Shown: positions 9,880 through 18,098 of the stretch, in pieces
Position numbering within the stretch: the first letter of the stretch is position 1
How the letters are laid out: each line of letters starts with the position of its first letter
Source: Pseudomonas monsensis
Lineage (GTDB): Bacteria > Pseudomonadota > Gammaproteobacteria > Pseudomonadales > Pseudomonadaceae
Assembly (NCBI RefSeq): GCF_014268495.2
Contig: NZ_CP077087.1
Span: forward strand, 5,227,001-5,291,000
DNA: 64,000 bases
Direction: 5' to 3'
Translations under genes and position numbers: made by a program
The notes under the pieces: generated by a model
The model's input: only the letters and a program-made list of their open reading frames with translations
Database searches by the model: none
What the model was told of the DNA's origin: nothing

Positions 9880-11931
9880 ATGTCCGAACCACGCAAGATC
9901 CTCGTCACCAGCGCCCTGCCCTACGCCAACGGTTCGATCCACCTTGGCCACATGCTGGAATATATCCAGACCGATATGTGGGTGCGCTTCCAGAAGCATC
10001 GCGGCAATCAATGCATTTATGTCTGCGCCGACGACGCCCACGGTTCGGCGATCATGCTGCGCGCGGAAAAGGAAGGCATCACCCCGGAACAACTGATCGC
10101 CAACGTGCAGGCTGAACACAGCGCCGACTTTGCCGAGTTCCTGGTCGACTTCGACAACTTCCACTCCACTCACGCCGAAGAAAACCGTGAGCTGTCGAGC
10201 CAGATCTACCTGAAACTGCGTGACGCCGGGCACATCGCCCAACGTTCGATCACCCAGTATTTCGACCCGGAAAAGAAAATGTTCCTGGCCGACCGCTTCA
10301 TCAAGGGCACCTGCCCGAAATGCGGCACTGAAGACCAGTACGGCGACAACTGCGAAAAATGCGGTGCGACCTACGCCCCGACTGACCTGAAGGATCCGAA
10401 GTCGGCGATCTCCGGCGCCACCCCGGTGCTCAAGGATTCCCAGCACTTCTTCTTCAAACTGCCAGACTTCCAGCAGATGCTGCAGACCTGGACGCGCAGC
10501 GGCACCCTGCAGGACGCCGTCGCCAACAAGATCGCCGAATGGCTGGACGCCGGCCTGCAACAGTGGGACATCTCCCGCGATGCGCCGTATTTCGGTTTCG
10601 AGATCCCCGACGAGCCGGGCAAGTACTTCTACGTGTGGCTGGACGCGCCGATCGGCTACATGGCGAGCTTCAAGAACCTCTGCAACCGTACGCCTGAGCT
10701 GGACTTCGACGCGTTCTGGGGCAAGGACTCCACCGCCGAGCTCTACCACTTCATCGGCAAGGACATCGTCAACTTCCACGCGCTGTTCTGGCCCGCCATG
10801 CTCGAAGGCGCCGGTTTCCGTAAACCGACCGGAATCAACGTGCACGGCTACCTGACCGTCAACGGCCAGAAGATGTCCAAGTCCCGCGGCACCTTCATCA
10901 AGGCCCGGACCTACCTGGATCACCTGTCGCCGGAATACCTGCGCTACTACTACGCGGCCAAACTGGGCCGTGGCGTCGATGACCTCGACCTGAACCTCGA
11001 AGACTTCGTGCAGAAGGTCAACTCCGACCTGGTCGGCAAAGTGGTCAACATCGCCAGCCGTTGCGCCGGTTTCATTCATAAAGGCAACGGCGGCCTGCTG
11101 GTCGACAACAATGCCGCGCCAGAGCTGACCGAGGCGTTCCTCGCTGCTGCGCCAAGCATTGCCGACGCCTATGAAGCCCGCGACTTCGCCCGCGCCATGC
11201 GTGAAACCATGGCCCTGGCCGACCGCGCCAATGCGTGGATCGCCGACAAGGCCCCGTGGTCGCTGAACAAGCAGGAAGGCAAGCAGGATGAAGTCCAGGC
11301 GATCTGCGCCACCGGCATCAACCTGTTCCGCCAACTGGTGATCTTCCTCAAACCGGTGCTGCCGCTGCTGGCCGCCGATGCCGAGGCGTTCCTCAACGTC
11401 GCCCCGCTGACCTGGAACGACCACACCACCCTGCTGGCCAATCATCAGCTGAACGAATTCAAACCGTTGATGACCCGCATCGACCCGGTAAAAGTACAAG
11501 CCATGACCGACGCCTCGAAAGAAGACCTGACCGCCAGCCAGACCGACACCGGTGCCGCCGCATCGGCGGGCAACGGCGAGCTGGCCAAGGATCCGCTGTC
11601 GCCGGAAATCGACTTCGACACTTTTGCCGCCGTAGACCTGCGCGTCGCCCTGATCGTCAAGGCTGAACACGTCGAAGGCGCGGACAAGCTGCTGCGCCTG
11701 ACGCTGGACATCGGCGACGAGCAGCGCAACGTGTTCTCCGGAATCAAGAGCGCCTACCCGGACCCGTCGAAACTCGACGGTCGCCTGACCATGATGATCG
11801 CCAACCTCAAGCCACGGAAAATGAAGTTCGGCATCTCCGAAGGCATGGTGATGGCGGCAGGTCCCGGCGGTGAAGAAATCTACCTGCTGAGCCCGGACAG
11901 CGGCGCCAAGCCGGGTCAACGCATCAAGTAA
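9880..11931 (+). CDS. metG: Methionyl-tRNA synthetase
   Basis: Class I aminoacyl-tRNA synthetase that charges initiator and elongator tRNA-Met; 683 residues. The sequence shows the HIGH-type HLGH near residue 23, the zinc knuckle CPKCGTEDQYGDNCEKCG, the KMSKSRG loop, and a C-terminal tRNA-binding (Trbp111-like) domain from about 575 that supports dimerisation. The start at MSEPRKILVTSALPYANG matches family N-termini; the frame is open further upstream but without conserved sequence. A hairpin terminator follows at 11949. Confidence 0.98.
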   Translation: MSEPRKILVTSALPYANGSIHLGHMLEYIQTDMWVRFQKHRGNQCIYVCADDAHGSAIMLRAEKEGITPEQLIANVQAEHSADFAEFLVDFDNFHSTHAEENRELSSQIYLKLRDAGHIAQRSITQYFDPEKKMFLADRFIKGTCPKCGTEDQYGDNCEKCGATYAPTDLKDPKSAISGATPVLKDSQHFFFKLPDFQQMLQTWTRSGTLQDAVANKIAEWLDAGLQQWDISRDAPYFGFEIPDEPGKYFYVWLDAPIGYMASFKNLCNRTPELDFDAFWGKDSTAELYHFIGKDIVNFHALFWPAMLEGAGFRKPTGINVHGYLTVNGQKMSKSRGTFIKARTYLDHLSPEYLRYYYAAKLGRGVDDLDLNLEDFVQKVNSDLVGKVVNIASRCAGFIHKGNGGLLVDNNAAPELTEAFLAAAPSIADAYEARDFARAMRETMALADRANAWIADKAPWSLNKQEGKQDEVQAICATGINLFRQLVIFLKPVLPLLAADAEAFLNVAPLTWNDHTTLLANHQLNEFKPLMTRIDPVKVQAMTDASKEDLTASQTDTGAAASAGNGELAKDPLSPEIDFDTFAAVDLRVALIVKAEHVEGADKLLRLTLDIGDEQRNVFSGIKSAYPDPSKLDGRLTMMIANLKPRKMKFGISEGMVMAAGPGGEEIYLLSPDSGAKPGQRIK

Positions 11932-11948
11932 GGCCCAGCGGTAAAACG

Positions 11949-11985
11949 ATCCCACAGGCATGTTCTGCAAGCCTGTGGGATTTTT
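11949..11985 (+). terminator. Terminator of metG
   Basis: Perfect 11-bp stem ATCCCACAGGC / GCCTGTGGGAT with an 11-base loop and a run of five T residues. Confidence 0.93.
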
Positions 11986-12063
11986 CATATCTGGCCCACC
12001 CTTCGCGGGTGCCGGATAATGCCTAACCTTAAGTGACACCCGCCCGTTGCTACCGGCAGAACC

Positions 12064-12633
12064 ATGACCGAACTTGCGCTTACGCTGATCAGTGCCGCCC
12101 TGCTCAACAACTTCGTGTTGCACTGGCCGCTGGGCGTCGATCCGTTGCTGGCGGGCAGTCGGCGCCAGCTGCATGCGCTAGGGCTGGCGACGTTCTGCCT
12201 GATGCTGAGCGTCGGCGTCATCGGTTACGGGATCTGGCACTGGCTGCTGGTGCCGCTGCAACTGCAGGCCCTGCACCTGTTCGTGTGCTTGCCGCTCAGC
12301 GTGCTGCTGATCGCACCGCTGCTGAAACTGTTGGCGCGTGCGCTGCCCGACTGGCCGTTCGACGGACTCTGGCCGTTGTTGCTGGGCAATGCCGGCGTGC
12401 TCGGGCTGGCCTTGCTCAATGCGCAACAGGATCGCGGCCTGCTGCAGGCAACGGCGCTGAGCCTTGGCGCCGGGTTGGGTTTCTGGCTGGTGCTGAGTCT
12501 GTTCAGCGACTTGCGTGAACGCACCGCCGACAACGACATTCCCCTGCCCTTTCGCGGCCTGCCGATCGACCTGATCGGCGCCGGATTGATCGCAGTGATT
12601 TTTCTCGGATTCAGTGGACTGATTAAAACATGA
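12064..12633 (+). CDS. rnfA: Rnf electron transport complex subunit A
   Basis: Integral membrane subunit of the Rnf (Rsx) complex, which moves electrons between NADH and ferredoxin and can couple this to ion movement; in enterics it keeps SoxR reduced. The 189 residues form about six membrane helices. The start MTELALTLISAALLNNFVL keeps the family's LLNNFVL motif, but the half-membrane Cys found in many RnfA proteins is replaced (VLHWPLG). The stop overlaps the rnfB start by 4 bases. First gene of a coupled rnfABDGE-nth operon. Confidence 0.88.
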   Translation: MTELALTLISAALLNNFVLHWPLGVDPLLAGSRRQLHALGLATFCLMLSVGVIGYGIWHWLLVPLQLQALHLFVCLPLSVLLIAPLLKLLARALPDWPFDGLWPLLLGNAGVLGLALLNAQQDRGLLQATALSLGAGLGFWLVLSLFSDLRERTADNDIPLPFRGLPIDLIGAGLIAVIFLGFSGLIKT

Positions 12634-13844
12634 GTCTGATTCAACTCATTGATGCCCTCCTGCCGCAGACCCAGTGCGGCAAATGCGGCCACCCCGGCTG
12701 CAAGCCCTATGCGCAAGGCATCGTCGAGGGCGAACCGATCAACAAGTGTCCACCGGGCGGCGACGAAACCATCGCGGCGCTGGCCGAACTGCTGAAGGTG
12801 CCGGCGCTGGAGCTGGACGTCAGCCGTGGTTCGGCACCGCCCCAAGTGGCGTTCATCCGCGAAGCCGAGTGCATCGGCTGCACCAAGTGCATTCAGGCCT
12901 GCCCGATCGACGCCATCGTCGGCGCCGCGAAACTGATGCACACCGTGCTGATCGACGAATGCACCGGTTGCGACCTGTGCGTGGCGCCGTGCCCGGTGGA
13001 TTGCATCGAAATGCATCCGCTGCCGCCAGGCACGCTGCCGGTGGTGGGCGGCCTGGCCCTCAGCCTGGAAGAACAACGCGCACGCGCGGCCAAACGCGAT
13101 CATGCGCGCCAGCGTTTCGAACGACGCAACGCCCGCCTGCAACGCGAAGAACAACAGAAACAGGCTGAGCGCGAGGCCCGTGCGCAACGGGCGACGCAAC
13201 CGGCGGTGGCTACCCTCGATCCGGTGCAGGCGGCTCTGGAACGGGTGCGCGCGCAGAAAGCCGCGACCGCCGACGCCGCGCTGAAAAAAGCCAAGATCGA
13301 CGTCGCCATGAGCCGCGCGCAATTGCACAAATCGCTGAAAGCCTTCGGCCATCCACCGACGTTCGAGCAGCAGTCACAACTGATCGTGTTGCAACAGCAG
13401 TTCGAAGCCGCCGAGCAGGCGCTGGCGAAACTCGAAAGCAACGCTCCCGGCGCGCCAACAGCGGTGGCCCCGGCCCCGGCGAAAGACGCAGACCTGAAAC
13501 GGGCGAAAATCCAGTTGGCCATGCACCGCGCCGAACTGAAAAAGGCCCAGACTGCCGAAGCGCCGCCGGAGCGACTCGCCACGCTGGAACAGGCCTTGCG
13601 TGACGCAGAGCTAGCGCTTCACGCTGCCGAAGCCGCCAGCGAGCAACCGCTGCCTGATCTCGTGCGCGTGGAAAAACGTCCGATCGACAGCCAGTTGCGC
13701 CAGTTGAAAACCGAACTGGCCTACGCCCGCGCCGACTTGAGCAAGCTCGAACGCCGCGCCGACACGCCCAGCGACGCCCTCGACAAGGCCCGCGCCCGTC
13801 TGCAGGACGCCGAGCGTCAGGTACACGATCATGTCGCCCCGTGA
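12630..13844 (+). CDS. rnfB: Rnf complex Fe-S subunit B with long repeated C-terminal tail
   Basis: Iron-sulfur subunit of the Rnf complex, 404 residues against about 190 for a usual RnfB. The N-terminal membrane anchor is missing: the protein opens directly with the first cluster region (Cys16, 19, 24, 40 in CGKCGHPGCKPY...INKC). Two ferredoxin-type 4Fe-4S motifs follow (Cys81/84/87/91 and Cys111/114/117/121). From about 140 it becomes an Ala/Lys/Glu/Arg-rich helical tail with three related blocks near 216, 287 and 354, each like LKKAKIxxAMxRAxL, and a DPVQAALERVRAQKA stretch. Such tails are known at the C-terminus of gammaproteobacterial RnfC, not RnfB. No rnfC gene is present; rnfD begins 14 bases before this stop. 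Confidence 0.88.
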   Translation: MSLIQLIDALLPQTQCGKCGHPGCKPYAQGIVEGEPINKCPPGGDETIAALAELLKVPALELDVSRGSAPPQVAFIREAECIGCTKCIQACPIDAIVGAAKLMHTVLIDECTGCDLCVAPCPVDCIEMHPLPPGTLPVVGGLALSLEEQRARAAKRDHARQRFERRNARLQREEQQKQAEREARAQRATQPAVATLDPVQAALERVRAQKAATADAALKKAKIDVAMSRAQLHKSLKAFGHPPTFEQQSQLIVLQQQFEAAEQALAKLESNAPGAPTAVAPAPAKDADLKRAKIQLAMHRAELKKAQTAEAPPERLATLEQALRDAELALHAAEAASEQPLPDLVRVEKRPIDSQLRQLKTELAYARADLSKLERRADTPSDALDKARARLQDAERQVHDHVAP

Positions 13845-14814
13845 AGCACCGGATGATCGCCTGCAACAGGCGATGAAGCTGGTGCTGCTCGCCACGCTGC
13901 CGGGGCTGCTGGCATTGTTCTGGCTGTACGGCTGGGGCGTGCTGATCAATCTGCTGCTGGCGGTAGCCACCGCATCACTGGTCGAGGCAAGCGTCAGCCG
14001 CCTGCGCCGACAACCGCTGCACCCGACGCTGAGCGACGGTAGCGCATGGGTCAGCGCGACATTGCTGGCGCTGGCCCTGCCGCCTTATTGCCCGTGGTGG
14101 CTGACCGTGACGGCGATTGCTGGCGGCTTGCTGTTCGGCAAGCACCTGTACGGTGGCATCGGCAAGAATCCGTTCAATCCGGCCATGCTCGGCTTTGCGC
14201 TGGCGATGGTGCTGTTCCCGCAGCCGATGACCCACTGGCCGGCGCACGGGATGAATCTGCTGGCAACGTTTGAACAGGTCTTCAATACGGGTCAGGCGCC
14301 GGACGCCTGGGTTCAGGCCACCGCGCTGGACAGTCTGCGTATCAACAAAAGCCTGACCATGGATGAGCTATTCGCCGCCAACCCGGCGTTCGGCCATTTC
14401 GGCGGGCGCGGCGTGGAGTGGGTCAATCTGGCGTTTCTTGCCGGGGGGCTGCTGCTATTGCAACGTAGGGTGATCGGCTGGCAAGCACCGGCCGGCATGC
14501 TGGTCAGCCTGTTTGTCATCAGCCTGCTGTGCTGGAACGGTTCGGGCTCCGACTCCCACGGCTCGCCGCTGTTTCATCTGCTGAGCGGCGCGACCATGCT
14601 CGGTGCATTTTTCATCATCACCGAACCGGTGTCCGGGCCAAAAAGTCCGCTGGCCCGGCTGTTGTTCGGCGTCGGTGTCGGACTGCTGACCTACCTGATC
14701 CGCACTTGGGGCGGCTACCCGGATGGCGTCGCGTTTGCGGTGTTGCTGATGAATCTCTGTGTGCCGGCGCTAGAGCGTTTTGCCGCCACTCGCCAGGCGC
14801 AGGTGCATTCATGA
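13831..14814 (+). CDS. rnfD: Rnf complex membrane subunit D
   Basis: Membrane flavoprotein subunit of the Rnf complex, 327 residues with about nine hydrophobic helices. GIGKNPFNPAMLGFA is the family signature. A Thr near residue 164 in VQATALDSLR lies where RnfD/NqrB proteins carry covalently bound FMN. The ATG lies inside the end of rnfB (14-base overlap) and the stop overlaps rnfG by 4 bases, so translation is coupled. The overlap leaves no room for a separate rnfC. Confidence 0.92.
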   Translation: MSPREAPDDRLQQAMKLVLLATLPGLLALFWLYGWGVLINLLLAVATASLVEASVSRLRRQPLHPTLSDGSAWVSATLLALALPPYCPWWLTVTAIAGGLLFGKHLYGGIGKNPFNPAMLGFALAMVLFPQPMTHWPAHGMNLLATFEQVFNTGQAPDAWVQATALDSLRINKSLTMDELFAANPAFGHFGGRGVEWVNLAFLAGGLLLLQRRVIGWQAPAGMLVSLFVISLLCWNGSGSDSHGSPLFHLLSGATMLGAFFIITEPVSGPKSPLARLLFGVGVGLLTYLIRTWGGYPDGVAFAVLLMNLCVPALERFAATRQAQVHS

Positions 14815-15416
14815 ACCGCGCGGCCTCTGTCATCACACTGGTGCTGATCGCCAGTGTTGGTCTCGGCCTGACTTATGAGGTGCAACGCAGCAGTGCACCG
14901 CAGATTGCCATCGAACAACGTCTGCTCGACAGTCGCAAACTGTTGGATGTGCTCGCCGCGGATGCCTACGACAATCAGCCTCTGGAACAGCCACTGGCGT
15001 TGGCGGATACGACGTTGAGCCACAGCACGCTGTTGACGGGTTACCGGGCAAGCAAAGCCGGGCAGCCGGTGGCGGTGCTGTTGCGCACGCAAACCGAGGG
15101 CTATGCCGGCGCCATCGAATTGCTCATCGCGATTGATGCCAATGGCAGACTGCTGGGTGTTAAAACCCTGCGGCAACATGAAACGCCGGCGTTGGGCGGG
15201 CATGTCGGCGACTGGCCGAACAACTGGCTGGCAGGGTTTTCCGGGAAATCACGCAGCGCCCCCGATGACACAGGCTGGGCCTTGAAAAAGGATCAGGGGC
15301 AGTTCGATCAACTGGCGGGCGCGACTATCACCTCCCGCGCCACCGTCCATGCCATCCATGACGCCCTGCGCTACTTTGATGAGCACCGGGCAACCTTGCT
15401 GGGGGGCGCACCATGA
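14811..15416 (+). CDS. rnfG: Rnf complex flavin subunit G
   Basis: Periplasmic FMN-binding subunit of the Rnf complex with a single N-terminal membrane helix (about residues 7-22); 201 residues. The flavinylation motif appears as LAGATITSRAT near the C-terminus, where FMN is attached to a Thr by ApbE. LRQHETPALGG is the conserved stretch in front of it. ATGA overlaps join it to rnfD and rnfE. No apbE gene is visible in this window. Confidence 0.9.
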   Translation: MNRAASVITLVLIASVGLGLTYEVQRSSAPQIAIEQRLLDSRKLLDVLAADAYDNQPLEQPLALADTTLSHSTLLTGYRASKAGQPVAVLLRTQTEGYAGAIELLIAIDANGRLLGVKTLRQHETPALGGHVGDWPNNWLAGFSGKSRSAPDDTGWALKKDQGQFDQLAGATITSRATVHAIHDALRYFDEHRATLLGGAP

Positions 15417-15994
15417 ACCGGCCGACGAAGCTGAGCAACGCCTTGCTGCTGGCGCTGCTGCTGGGTACCAGCGCTACACTGGCCGGCGCGCTGGGCATGT
15501 TGTTGATGTCGAGCGTTGTCACGACGGCTTACGCAGTGTGCATTGCTCCATTGCGCGCTCGACTGTCTGACAGCGGCCTGTTGCTGGCCAGCCTGCTGCT
15601 GGCCGCCACCCTGACCAGTTGCGCCAATATCCTTGGGCAGCGCTGGGCGTTGCAGTGGCACCAGGCACTCGGGTTCTATAGCGGGCTGATCGCCTTGCAA
15701 TGCGTAGTGCTGGAATACGATGGTTTCTTTCGTCAGGCGCGCACCGAACGCCTGACGTTTTTTGGCCTGTCGAGCGGGCTGCTACTGACGCTGGCGGTAC
15801 TGCGTGAGCTGCTCGGTCAGGGCCATCTCGGTCGTGGTCTCTCAGAACGCTGGCAAGGCCTGGTTCTGTTCAACGAAGGGCTGCACCTGTTCACCCTGGT
15901 TCCCGGCGCTTTCATATTGCTGGGGCTGCTGTTGGCTGCCCGCCAGGCTTTGACTCGCTCGAACGCTCTCTCCAAGGAAACACATCACCCATGA
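15413..15994 (+). CDS. rnfE: Rnf complex membrane subunit E
   Basis: Integral membrane subunit paired with RnfA in the complex; 193 residues with about six hydrophobic helices. The family stretch is weak at the N-terminus but the order in the operon, the size and the CANILGQ and YDGFFRQ regions fit RnfE. It is shorter than enteric RnfE (about 230) and, like RnfA here, diverges at expected conserved Cys positions. It overlaps rnfG and nth by 4 bases each. Confidence 0.8.
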   Translation: MNRPTKLSNALLLALLLGTSATLAGALGMLLMSSVVTTAYAVCIAPLRARLSDSGLLLASLLLAATLTSCANILGQRWALQWHQALGFYSGLIALQCVVLEYDGFFRQARTERLTFFGLSSGLLLTLAVLRELLGQGHLGRGLSERWQGLVLFNEGLHLFTLVPGAFILLGLLLAARQALTRSNALSKETHHP

Positions 15995-16629
15995 ATGCCG
16001 CAAAACGCCTTGAGATTTTTCGTCGACTGCATGAAGACAATCCCGAGCCGAAAACCGAACTGGCCTACTCCTCGCCCTTCGAATTGCTGATTGCGGTGAT
16101 TCTGTCGGCGCAGTCGACGGACGTTGGCGTGAACAAGGCCACGGCCAGGCTCTTCCCCGTTGCCAATACCCCGGCAGCGATCCACGCCCTGGGTGTCGAA
16201 GGGCTGTCCGAATACATCAAGACCATCGGCCTCTACAACAGCAAAGCCAAGAACGTGATCGAGACCTGCCGCATGCTGGTCGAACTGCACAATGGTGAAG
16301 TCCCGCAAACCCGTGAAGAGCTGGAAGCCCTGCCCGGCGTGGGCCGCAAGACCGCCAACGTGGTGCTCAATACCGCTTTTCGACAATTGACCATGGCGGT
16401 CGACACGCACATTTTTCGTGTCAGCAATCGCACCGGCATCGCTCCGGGGAAAAATGTGGTTGAGGTGGAAAAGAAGCTGATGAAGTTTGTACCCAAAGAC
16501 TACCTGCTGGATTCTCACCACTGGCTGATTTTGCACGGTCGCTACGTGTGTCTCGCCCGCAAGCCGCGCTGTGGCAGTTGCCGGATCGAAGATCTGTGCG
16601 AGTACAAACACAAAACCTCGGACGATTGA
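15991..16629 (+). CDS. nth: Endonuclease III (DNA glycosylase/AP lyase)
   Basis: Base-excision repair enzyme that removes oxidised pyrimidines and cleaves the AP site. The 212-residue sequence has the helix-hairpin-helix LPGVGRKTAN with catalytic Lys120, catalytic Asp138 in VDTHIFRV, and the C-terminal 4Fe-4S site C-x6-C-x2-C-x5-C (CLARKPRCGSCRIEDLC). Residue numbers match the E. coli enzyme exactly. It ends the rnf operon, a linkage widespread in gammaproteobacteria. Confidence 0.98.
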   Translation: MNAAKRLEIFRRLHEDNPEPKTELAYSSPFELLIAVILSAQSTDVGVNKATARLFPVANTPAAIHALGVEGLSEYIKTIGLYNSKAKNVIETCRMLVELHNGEVPQTREELEALPGVGRKTANVVLNTAFRQLTMAVDTHIFRVSNRTGIAPGKNVVEVEKKLMKFVPKDYLLDSHHWLILHGRYVCLARKPRCGSCRIEDLCEYKHKTSDD

Positions 16630-16736
16630 GTGGCTATTGGTTTTACTGATTCACCGATTGAAAAAATCTTTTTTACCCACAGCAGGAATGTCGATATAAG
16701 GAGCGCCAAAGGCAGTCTTAGCCTGGAGTTAACCTT

Positions 16737-16916
16737 ATGACTGACAGTAAAGAACAACTGGATGTAGATGACGAATTTACTGCTGCGGAAACCGACGACA
16801 CCGAACCGGTGGTCGAGGTCGCCAAAACCAATCTGAGCAAACGCCGCACTATCGACAACCTGCTTGAGGAGCGCCGACTGCAAAAGCAATTGGCTGATTA
16901 CGATTTTGATCTCTGA
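16737..16916 (+). CDS. Small acidic protein of the PA3496 family
   Basis: A 59-residue protein, MTDSKEQLDVDDEF... ending QLADYDFDL. The first 30 residues are acidic and the rest is basic and helical (SKRRTIDNLLEERRLQKQL). GGAG lies 9 bases upstream. In P. aeruginosa the gene right after nth (PA3496) encodes such a protein, described as a putative envelope integrity protein; function is untested as far as I know. A terminator follows directly. Confidence 0.85.
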   Translation: MTDSKEQLDVDDEFTAAETDDTEPVVEVAKTNLSKRRTIDNLLEERRLQKQLADYDFDL

Positions 16917-16924
16917 CATTTGAG

Positions 16925-16947
16925 AGCCTCCCGATACGGAGGCTTTT
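16925..16947 (+). terminator. Terminator of the PA3496-like gene
   Basis: Seven-bp stem AGCCTCC / GGAGGCT with a 6-base loop, then TTTTC. Confidence 0.85.
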
Positions 16948-17002
16948 CATTTTCTGCGACTCGCTGAATTCGATCGGCCCATGATCACGTCAGTGACGCC
17001 AC

Positions 17003-17629
17003 TCAGACAAGTCCGTTACGCTGCGCCAACTCGATCAGATCGACCAGTGAGCGGGCATTGAGCTTGAGCAACAGGCGGGTCTTGTAAGTGCTCACCGTCT
17101 TGTTGCTTAAAAACATGCCATCGGCAATTTCCTTGTTGGTCTTTCCCCGCGCCAACTGTTGCAAGACCATCATTTCCCGACCGGACAGGCGATCCACCAT
17201 ATCGGCTTCACTGGCGTTGCCCAGACTGGTACGCACGGTGTGCAGCGCCTGATTGGGGAAATAACTGTAGCCCGACAACACCGCCTTGATTGCACTGAGC
17301 AACTCGGTGAGGTCCTGCTGTTTACACACATAACCCGCCGCCCCCGATTGCATGCAGCGCATTGAAAAGTGTCCGGGTGCCTGTGACGTCAATACGAGAA
17401 CCTTGACAGGCATGGCCGTTGAAGTCAGGCGCGCGATAACTTCCAGGCCATCAAGTTTCGGAATACCAATATCCAGAATGACAATATCCGGCATCTGGTC
17501 GCGAGCAAGTTGCAATGCATCCACACCGTTATCAGTTTCCGCGATGACTTCATAGCCATGACGTTCCATCAGCATACGTACCGCAAGACGAATGACGGGG
17601 TGATCATCCACGATCAGCACTTTATTCAT
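17003..17629 (-). CDS. NarL/LuxR-type response regulator
   Basis: Two-domain response regulator, 208 residues: receiver with acidic pair Asp8-Asp9 and phospho-acceptor Asp53 (VILDIGIPKLDG), and a C-terminal LuxR-type helix-turn-helix (LSGREMMVLQQLARGKTNKEIADGMFLSNKTVSTY). It resembles the BvgA/RocA-like regulators of Pseudomonas. The start at MNKVLIVDDHPV is fixed by homology; the open frame continues 25 codons upstream without receiver sequence. No sensor kinase is adjacent, so its partner is elsewhere. Confidence 0.88.
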   Translation of the reverse strand: MNKVLIVDDHPVIRLAVRMLMERHGYEVIAETDNGVDALQLARDQMPDIVILDIGIPKLDGLEVIARLTSTAMPVKVLVLTSQAPGHFSMRCMQSGAAGYVCKQQDLTELLSAIKAVLSGYSYFPNQALHTVRTSLGNASEADMVDRLSGREMMVLQQLARGKTNKEIADGMFLSNKTVSTYKTRLLLKLNARSLVDLIELAQRNGLV

Positions 17630-18098
17630 GGGCAAGTCCAGTTTCGCTGTTCGAATTTTTTGAACACGCACAATATCCCAGCCACTTGTCCCGTGGCATG
17701 CCAAGTTTCACACGCACTTGCATCCAGAGACATTCCCTACAGCCAATGAGGATAAATCCCACAAAAATCCTTTCCTCATCTAAAAATCCGACGCCTCAAC
17801 GGACACTCTCGGCTTGAATCTGTAACGGCGTGCGCTGTTTGCCAGCCAGCGCTGCGCTGGCAACGCGAGCGTCTGTCGTGGCAGGCATCACACGCCGTAT
17901 CGCAGCATATAGAAATAAAAAGTTATGGCGCTCGCCACTTAAAACAGCCGCGCATCGTCAATAACTTACAAACATTCGGAGCGCGGGTATTTATACTTCG
18001 GAAAATAATTTTGTTATAACCAAGAGCAAGCCCTTGCAACAAAAAAGCCGCCAACAACTCACAAAACAATGAAAACCTACAACCACAAGAGCACGATC
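17630..18098. other. Long AT-richer intergenic region
   Basis: 469 bases between the NarL-type regulator and an unrecognised gene. The right half is clearly AT-richer than its surroundings. It contains a nested inverted-repeat structure (17824-17898) but no gene that I can support. Confidence 0.6.
17824..17898. repeat. Nested inverted repeats, possible structured RNA
   Basis: The outer arms ACGGCGTG (17824-17831) and CACGCCGT (17891-17898) enclose the hairpin TTGCCAGC (17839-17846) / GCTGGCAA (17856-17863). There is no T run directly after it, so it is not a simple terminator. Confidence 0.5.

Noticed and set aside
9766..12174. 802-codon open frame on the minus strand
   Set aside because: It is wholly antisense to metG, has no recognisable domain and arises from GC-rich codon bias in the real gene.
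13100..13866. Possible rnfC hidden in other frames near rnfB
   Set aside because: Frames on both strands were read for RnfC Cys motifs and NADH-binding sequence; none was found.
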